Below the pieces are notes generated by a model. It had not been told where the DNA came from and did not search any database. It was given only the letters and a program-made list of their open reading frames with translations. Positions 58,792 through 64,000 of a DNA stretch of 64,000 nucleotides are shown piece by piece (position 1 is the stretch's first letter; each line of letters starts with the position of its first letter). Origin of the DNA: Tenacibaculum sp. (GTDB lineage Bacteria; Bacteroidota; Bacteroidia; Flavobacteriales; Flavobacteriaceae); NCBI GenBank assembly GCA_022448525.1, contig JAKVCX010000004.1, positions 124,001-188,000 on the forward strand. Reading direction: 5' to 3'. Position numbers and translations under genes: made by a program.

Positions 58792-61233
58792 ATTTATTTT
58801 ATTGATGTCATATTACCAATTCCGATACAAAAAACTTTTACGTATTCGGTAACTAAAGAAGAGGCTGATTTCTTAAAAAAAGGAATGAGAGTGGCCGTTT
58901 CTTTTGGAAAATCTAAAATGTATTCGGCATTAGTATTAAATATCCATCAAACGGCTCCAACTCTTTATGAAGCGAAAGAAATTCATCAAATTTTAGATGA
59001 AAGTCCAATTGTTACCGAGAAACAATTAAAGCATTGGCAATGGATTTCTTCCTATTATATGTGTTCTTTAGGAGATGTTTACAGAGCAGCGGTTCCTTCT
59101 GCTTTTCTGTTAGAAAGTGAAACAATTATATATAGAAATGAATCTTTTACGGATGTAGATATTCTAACCGATGAAGAATATCTAATTTATGAAGCGCTAC
59201 AAAGACAATCTCAGTTAACACTGCATGAAATAGCTGAAGTTTTAGATAGAAAAAAAGTTCTTCCTATTATTAATCGATTAATAGAAAAGTCGGTTTTATA
59301 TGTAAAGGAAGAAATTTATGAAACTTACAAACCGAAATTGGTGAAGTATGTTCGACTGCATAAAGATTATCAGTCGGATGAAAGTTTACAAGAATTACTT
59401 TCAAAGCTTTCAAGAGCTAAGAAACAAAGAGATGTCGTATTAACATTTTTTCAGCTAAAAACAGAAAAGAAGCCAATTAAAGCAAAAACATTATCTGAAA
59501 AATCAGGTGTTTCTGCACAAATCATAAAAGCTTTAGTTGATAAAGAAGTTTTTGAGTTTTATCATATCCAAACAGATAGAGTTCAGTTTAAGGGAGATGA
59601 AAATCCTCTGAAGAATTTGAATGAGTATCAAGTGAAAGCTTTAGATGAGATTGAAGAGAGTTTTAAAGAGCACGATATTACATTGTTGCACGGTGTTACC
59701 AGTTCGGGAAAAACTGAAGTATATACAAAGTTGATAAAAAAGGTTTTAGAAACAGGGCAACAAGTTTTGTTTTTATTACCTGAAATTGCTTTAACAACTC
59801 AAATAATTAAGCGTCTCCAAAATTATTTTGGTAATCAGATTTCTGTTTTTCATTCGAAATATTCTGTAAATGAAAGAGTAGAGGTTTGGAATAATGTATT
59901 GAATAATAAAGTAAAATCCCAGATAATATTAGGTGCACGATCTACTATTTTTCTTCCGTTTTCAAATTTAGGTTTAATTGTGGTTGATGAAGAACACGAG
60001 GTTTCTTACAAACAATTTGAACCATCGCCTAGATACAATGCGAGAGATGCAGCTGTAGTTTTAGGAAAATTACACAATGCTAAAATTTTATTAGGTTCGG
60101 CAACACCTTCTATCGAGACAAAATTCAACGCAACCCAAAACAAATATGGATTGGTTCATTTGAATAGGCGTCACGGAAATGTTCAAATGCCAAAAATAGA
60201 ATTAATTGATATCAAACAAAAAAGACGTAAGAAAGAAATGGTTGGTCATTTTTCGGATCGTTTGATTCAGTTAATGAATGAGGTTTTGGAAGAAAAGAAA
60301 CAAATAATATTGTTTCAAAACAGACGTGGATTTTCTCCAATCGTTGAATGTACAACATGTGGGCATTCACCTCAATGTCCAAATTGTGATGTGAGTTTAA
60401 CGTATCATAAATATAATAATCAGCTAAAGTGTCACTATTGTCATTATCAAAGAGCTATGCCAAATAGTTGTGGAGCTTGCGGTAATAGTACTCTCGATAC
60501 AAAAGGTTTCGGAACAGAGCAAATTGAACTTGAATTAAAAGAGTTGTTTCCGAATCATAATATTGGTCGTATGGATTCTGATACGACTCGAGGTAAGTTT
60601 GGATACCAGAAAATTATAGAATCTTTTGAGTCTCAAGAAATCGATATTTTAGTAGGAACACAAATGTTATCGAAAGGTTTAGATTTCAATAATGTTTTAT
60701 TAGTAGGTATTCTAAGTGCCGATACCATGTTAAATTATCCTGATTTCCGAGCGCATGAAAGAGCTTTTCAGTTAATGGTACAAGTTTCTGGAAGAGCTGG
60801 TAGATCAAAGAGACAGGGAATGGTCGCAATTCAAACCTTTAATCCATATCATCAAATTCTTCAGCAAGTTTCAACCAATAGTTATGAAGAAATGTATGGC
60901 GAACAATTACAAGATCGCTGGCAATATCATTATCCACCTTATTATAGGTTGATTAAAATAACTTTAAAGCATAAAGACTACATAAAGGTTAATGAAGGTG
61001 TAAATTGGTTAGCAAGGGCTTTGCAAAATGTTTTCCGTGAAAATATTTTAGGTCCAACCGCACCAGCTGTTTCAAGAGTGAGAAATCAATACATTAAGAA
61101 TTTGATGATTAAAATTCCACCAAAACAATCATTAGCCAAAACAAAAGAACAGCTTCAAAAAATAAAAACAACATTCGAGGCCGTAAAAGAGTTTCGTCCA
61201 ATACGATTTGTTGTAGATGTTGATGCTTACTAA
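58792..61233 (+). CDS. priA: Primosomal protein N' (replication restart helicase), probable ATT start
   Basis: Restarts replication at stalled forks by loading the primosome. It has the N-terminal 3'-end-binding domain, helicase motifs GVTSSGKTEVYTKL, LLPEIALTTQ, VVDEEHEVSYKQF, LLGSATPSIET, FQNRRGFSP, ILVGTQMLSKGLDF and QVSGRAGRS, and two zinc clusters (CTTCGHSPQCPNC, CHYC to CGACG). The frame reads on upstream to a TTG at 58756, but a -7-like TAGTTTTG at 58761-58768 lies after that TTG. Family proteins begin at YFIDVILPIP, whose first codon here is ATT at 58792 in place of ATG. I infer initiation at ATT. Confidence 0.9.
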   Translation: MYFIDVILPIPIQKTFTYSVTKEEADFLKKGMRVAVSFGKSKMYSALVLNIHQTAPTLYEAKEIHQILDESPIVTEKQLKHWQWISSYYMCSLGDVYRAAVPSAFLLESETIIYRNESFTDVDILTDEEYLIYEALQRQSQLTLHEIAEVLDRKKVLPIINRLIEKSVLYVKEEIYETYKPKLVKYVRLHKDYQSDESLQELLSKLSRAKKQRDVVLTFFQLKTEKKPIKAKTLSEKSGVSAQIIKALVDKEVFEFYHIQTDRVQFKGDENPLKNLNEYQVKALDEIEESFKEHDITLLHGVTSSGKTEVYTKLIKKVLETGQQVLFLLPEIALTTQIIKRLQNYFGNQISVFHSKYSVNERVEVWNNVLNNKVKSQIILGARSTIFLPFSNLGLIVVDEEHEVSYKQFEPSPRYNARDAAVVLGKLHNAKILLGSATPSIETKFNATQNKYGLVHLNRRHGNVQMPKIELIDIKQKRRKKEMVGHFSDRLIQLMNEVLEEKKQIILFQNRRGFSPIVECTTCGHSPQCPNCDVSLTYHKYNNQLKCHYCHYQRAMPNSCGACGNSTLDTKGFGTEQIELELKELFPNHNIGRMDSDTTRGKFGYQKIIESFESQEIDILVGTQMLSKGLDFNNVLLVGILSADTMLNYPDFRAHERAFQLMVQVSGRAGRSKRQGMVAIQTFNPYHQILQQVSTNSYEEMYGEQLQDRWQYHYPPYYRLIKITLKHKDYIKVNEGVNWLARALQNVFRENILGPTAPAVSRVRNQYIKNLMIKIPPKQSLAKTKEQLQKIKTTFEAVKEFRPIRFVVDVDAY

Positions 61234-61558
61234 TTCTATCTAAATTTCATTTTTTTATTCAGATTAATTTTAAACAGTTTATAAAAACGTTAAAATTATT
61301 CAACTTGTTTAACTTTTTTTGTGTTAGGCTAATTTTTTATGTGTTATTGATTTTAGCTAACGTGTTGTTTATTAGTTGTTTGTTTTGTTTTTTTGTGTTC
61401 AGCTGAATTAGTGAAGCTTTAAACAAAATAATTGATAATCAGTTGTTTAAAAGGGGAATTTTCCTGTTTTACAAATCAAAGATTTGATTAAATTTATAAT
61501 GTAAAAATTTTAACTTCATTCCCCCTTCGGTCACTACTGCTTCGATCAAGTGACGTTT

Positions 61559-61587
61559 AAACCTTCTAGTCCCTCACTAGAAGGTTT
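61559..61587 (+). terminator. Intrinsic terminator in the priA-sigma intergenic region
   Basis: Perfect 12-bp stem AAACCTTCTAGT/ACTAGAAGGTTT (61559-61570 and 61576-61587), loop CCCTC, then T-rich sequence. Confidence 0.88.
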
Positions 61588-61644
61588 TTATTTTTTTAAT
61601 TTTTTTTCATCTTCAGGCAACCAAATTTAAAATGCTATCGTCTT

Positions 61645-61652
61645 TATATTTG
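61645..61652 (+). promoter_or_regulatory. -7 element of the sigma-factor gene promoter
   Basis: TATATTTG, a perfect TAnnTTTG, 23 bases before the TTG start codon. No TTG at -33; it could need an activator or alternative sigma factor. Confidence 0.55.
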
Positions 61653-61675
61653 TGAGACGATATTAAAAGAAAACT

Positions 61676-62236
61676 TTGAAGATAATTTCTTTACATACTA
61701 CTCAAGCTTCTTTAATTAAGAAAGCGCAAAAACAGAATAGAGATGCACAAAAACAATTGTTTGAGATGTATTCTCCAAAAATGTTAGGTGTTTGTAGGCA
61801 ATACGTTAAAGATTTACATCATGCAGAAGATTTAATGCTTTCAGGATTCTTAAAAGTATTTACGAATATTAAATCATTTAAAAACGAAGGAAGTTTTGAA
61901 GGTTGGATTCGTAGAATTATGGTAAATACTTGTATTACGTATCTAAGGAAAAGAAATGTAATTCAATATACCGATGAAGATTATGTGTTTTCTGAATTAT
62001 CAACTGAAAGTCTTGAAAATACTTCTGTTGAAGATATCCAAAGTCTCATAGATCAATTACCCGAAGGATATAAAATGGTTTTTAACTTATATGCTATCGA
62101 AGGTTATAAACATTCTGAAATTGCCAAAAAATTGAATATTTCAGAAAGTACGTCGAAGTCGCAATTATTTAAAGCAAGAAAATGGTTGCAGACTAATTAT
62201 ATTAAATTGAATGAAGTGAGTCATGGAGGAAAATAA
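61676..62236 (+). CDS. RNA polymerase sigma-70 factor, ECF type
   Basis: A 186-residue ECF sigma factor. Region 2: AQKQLFEMYSPKMLGVCRQYVKD (part YSPKMLGVCRQYV) and FEGWIRRIMVNTCITYLRKR (part GWIRRIMVNTC). Region 4: LPEGYKMVFNLYAIEGYKHSEIAKKLNISESTSKSQL (part GYKHSEIAKKLNISEST). The start is TTG at 61676 giving MKIISLH, as in close relatives. It overlaps the next gene by 14 bases; the pair may be a sigma factor and its membrane regulator. Confidence 0.93.
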   Translation: MKIISLHTTQASLIKKAQKQNRDAQKQLFEMYSPKMLGVCRQYVKDLHHAEDLMLSGFLKVFTNIKSFKNEGSFEGWIRRIMVNTCITYLRKRNVIQYTDEDYVFSELSTESLENTSVEDIQSLIDQLPEGYKMVFNLYAIEGYKHSEIAKKLNISESTSKSQLFKARKWLQTNYIKLNEVSHGGK

Positions 62237-63023
62237 GATAGATCAAATTATAAAAGAGAAGTTTAATGATAGAGTTTTAACTCCATCAGGTTCATCTTGG
62301 GAAAGATTAGAAAGCATGATGGATGAACAAAAGGGAAACTCAAAAAAGAAATATTATCATTTTATAAGTATTGCAGCAAGTATTGCACTTTTATTTGGGA
62401 TTTTCTTTGGATTAAATACAAACCAACTAGAAGAAATCAAAAATAAGTCAATAGAGGAACAAATAATTGTTACAATTCCAGAAAATACAAATGAGGATAA
62501 AAACAGTTTGGTGGTTGAAGTTTCTGATGATAAGCAAAACGATAAAGAAATCACTTTGAAGGAGACTAAAGTTGATAGAAAAAATATAAGTATAAAGCCA
62601 ATAATAACTAATAGTTCAGTTAAAAAAGAGTTAGAAATTGTTCAGGTTAATAAGAAAATAGAACCAGTCAAGAATACTTCGGAAGTTGTTGCAATTACTA
62701 GCGAAAATAAAAATGTTGAATCTACGGCTGAGAATAAAACAAATAGCCGTGTAAAGGTAAATGGAGATGATTTGCTATTTGCTGTGACGCATTCACCAGA
62801 TGAAGTAAAAGAATACTATGCAAATTTGAAAATGAAGAGAAGTGATGTTTTGGATAGTATAAAAATAAAGTTGAGAAGATCTAACTTAGAAATAAATCCA
62901 GAAATCATTCTTGCTGAAGTAGAACGTTCTATTGAAGATGATGCTTATCAAGGAAATTTCAAAAATAATTTAGGAAGAAAAATATCGGATATCATAGTTG
63001 CTGTAGCAAACAGAAACAAATAA
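62223..63023 (+). CDS. Single-span membrane protein, probable anti-sigma-like regulator
   Basis: A 266-residue protein with a cytoplasmic N-terminal part (about 45 residues, with the conserved-looking RVLTPSGSSWERLESMMDEQ), one membrane helix (SIAASIALLFGIFFGLN) and a long charged periplasmic part, low in hydrophobic residues. The overlap with the sigma gene and this topology suggest a sigma-regulating membrane protein. It does not show a recognised zinc anti-sigma HxxxCxxC motif, so direct sigma binding is inference. Confidence 0.75.
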   Translation: MEENKIDQIIKEKFNDRVLTPSGSSWERLESMMDEQKGNSKKKYYHFISIAASIALLFGIFFGLNTNQLEEIKNKSIEEQIIVTIPENTNEDKNSLVVEVSDDKQNDKEITLKETKVDRKNISIKPIITNSSVKKELEIVQVNKKIEPVKNTSEVVAITSENKNVESTAENKTNSRVKVNGDDLLFAVTHSPDEVKEYYANLKMKRSDVLDSIKIKLRRSNLEINPEIILAEVERSIEDDAYQGNFKNNLGRKISDIIVAVANRNK

Positions 63024-63080
63024 GTACTTAACAAAAGGCAGTCAGCCAAAAAGAAATTTAATAAACTTAAAAATTAAAAA

Positions 63081-64000
63081 ATGATTAAAAGAATACTAAT
63101 TTTATTAGTGCTTCTAGGCACAACTTATGCCCAAGCTCAAGAGAAAACATTTGAGAAAGAGGTGAGTAAAATATCAAAAGAGATAGAGAGAATCACAAAG
63201 GTTCATAAAGATTCTTTAAAGAGAAAAGTAAAAGAAATTAATGATAGGCTCGACAATAAGAAGATAGAGTTTACGGAAGCTGAAAAGTTAAAAAAAGAAG
63301 CTGCCGCATATCATGCTGGTCAAATTGAAAAACTTGTAAGCATTCAAGAGCAAAAATTGCAAGAGTTAGTTCAGGATAAAACTGATGGTAGAATCGCAAG
63401 TGAAGATGATGAAGACTATGATACTTTTACAATTGGAAAAAGAACATTCCGTTTTAAAATGTTTGAAGACGACGATGATAATGATGATAATTCATGGTTT
63501 AGAAAAAGACGTCGTAGAGACAAAAGAACAACTACCCAGTTCGTATTTGCATTAGGAATGAATAACGTTCTTGTAGATAATGATTTTGGTTCTTTAAACA
63601 ATTCAGATTATAGGTTTTGGCAATCACGTTTTTATGAGCTTGGTTTTACTTGGAAAACAAGATTGTCAAAAGAACCGTCAAAGGCATATTTTAAATACGG
63701 ATTCTCATTTTTATGGAATAATTTAAGAGCTGATGATAACAGATTTCACGAGGTAAATGGAGATCAAACGAATTTAGTAGTAAATCCAAATTCATTAACA
63801 GAGAGTCGATTACGTCATGTTCAAATGACTTTTCCAATGCATTTTGAATTAGATTTTTCAAAGAATAGAGTGTACTCAGATGATGAGGTGGTTGATAGAA
63901 CACACCAAGATGTAAGAATAGGATTAGGAGGTTTCTTTGGATTTAAATTAGGAACGCGCCAATATCTAGAATATGTGAACGCACAAGGAGTTAGAGTAGA
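63081..64000 (+). CDS. Exported, probable outer-membrane protein (3' end outside window)
   Basis: The 306 codons present begin with a signal peptide (MIKRILILLVLLGTTYAQAQ), then a charged coiled-coil (about residues 21-110, with KEVSKISKEIERITK), an Asp-rich acidic stretch (EDDDDNDDNSWF) and a basic RKRRRRDKR run. After this, amphipathic beta strands (TTQFVFALGMNN, FYELGFTW, YFKYGFSFLW) suggest a beta-barrel, probably in the outer membrane. It follows the sigma and membrane-regulator genes by 57 bases and may be their operon partner or target. Family not recognised. Confidence 0.8.
   Translation, partial: MIKRILILLVLLGTTYAQAQEKTFEKEVSKISKEIERITKVHKDSLKRKVKEINDRLDNKKIEFTEAEKLKKEAAAYHAGQIEKLVSIQEQKLQELVQDKTDGRIASEDDEDYDTFTIGKRTFRFKMFEDDDDNDDNSWFRKRRRRDKRTTTQFVFALGMNNVLVDNDFGSLNNSDYRFWQSRFYELGFTWKTRLSKEPSKAYFKYGFSFLWNNLRADDNRFHEVNGDQTNLVVNPNSLTESRLRHVQMTFPMHFELDFSKNRVYSDDEVVDRTHQDVRIGLGGFFGFKLGTRQYLEYVNAQGVRV

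Larger units (their letters stand above)
61234..61675. other. Structured intergenic region, possible non-coding RNA
   Basis: 442 bp without a protein-coding frame. From 61448 it carries several pairings: AAGGGGAAT near 61451 with ATTCCCCCTT near 61518-61527 (one bulge), CAAATC/GATTTG, GTCACT (61530-61535) with AGTGAC (61549-61554), then a strong terminator at 61559-61587. The distance of 330 bases from the priA stop makes a long 3' end or a separate small RNA possible. No promoter for such an RNA is evident. Confidence 0.4.

Noticed and set aside
1..64000. CRISPR arrays, insertion sequences, tRNA or rRNA genes
   Set aside because: I looked for regularly spaced repeats, transposase motifs, terminal inverted repeats and tRNA- or rRNA-like sequence and found none I could support.

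Overview
The window is chromosomal DNA of a Bacteroidota, almost certainly a marine Flavobacteriaceae (a Tenacibaculum-like relative would fit). The grounds are the low GC content, TTG-N19-TAnnTTTG promoters, scarce Shine-Dalgarno sequences, C-terminal type IX secretion (T9SS) sorting domains, a SusC-type TonB receptor with an N-terminal carboxypeptidase-like domain, a fused ThrA, and Flavobacteria-type families (DUF6702, group III truncated haemoglobin). I see no rRNA, tRNA, CRISPR array, insertion sequence or prophage.

Layout. 1-1072 holds the start of a topoisomerase III gene. 1678-6342 is the thrA-thrB-thrC operon (minus strand), preceded by a 31-codon Thr/Ile-rich leader peptide and an attenuator-like hairpin. 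6724-17454 (minus) has an NAD-dependent reductase, a Crp/Fnr regulator, two tandem M1 metallopeptidases, a DUF6702 protein, four tandem paralogues with a carboxypeptidase-like regulatory domain, and a lipoprotein. 17528-18241 is pepE.

18276-27320 is the most interesting region: a co-directional NAD+/ADP-ribose cluster. In order it has NrtR (Nudix repressor), a short PRPP synthetase, DUF4291, a small 'ADP-ribosylation/crystallin J1' protein, an ADP-ribosylglycohydrolase, a YmdB-type macro domain, a second TARG1/Poa1-like macro domain, RNA 2'-phosphotransferase, a 2OG-Fe(II) oxygenase, a metallophosphoesterase, a NADAR protein, a nucleoside 2-deoxyribosyltransferase-like protein and nicotinamide phosphoribosyltransferase (NadV). 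Five copies of one palindrome, TTTTGTGT-N7-ACACAAAA and close variants, sit at its three promoters in repeated geometry and are the likely NrtR operators. The inferred logic is that ADP-ribose is stripped from nucleic acid or protein and recycled, NAD+ is rebuilt from nicotinamide and PRPP, and free ADP-ribose relieves repression.

27371-30223 carries folD, ffh and a DinB-like protein. 30272-34581 is a LytTR signalling locus: a 9-12-9 direct repeat, an exported SDYY-repeat protein, a LytS-type histidine kinase, a degenerate kinase lacking the phospho-accepting His, and a LytTR response regulator. 34578-41166 has DoxX, GNAT, LacI-type, DinB-like, MsrB, hydrolase, M48 peptidase and MFS genes. 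41216-44584 is a TonB receptor locus with a His/Cys-rich small protein. 44679-47908 has purB and a Crp/Fnr regulator beside a truncated haemoglobin, with two matching Fnr-like boxes. 48033-51458 has a VWA membrane protein, a CPXCG zinc-ribbon protein, a thioesterase and a prohibitin-like protein. 51843-57450 has two T9SS-exported enzymes, an RsmB-type methyltransferase and recG. 57576-57833 encodes a double-glycine-leader, six-cysteine peptide. 57857-64000 has an alpha/beta hydrolase, priA (probably starting at ATT), a structured intergenic region, and an ECF sigma factor with two downstream genes, the last running off the window.
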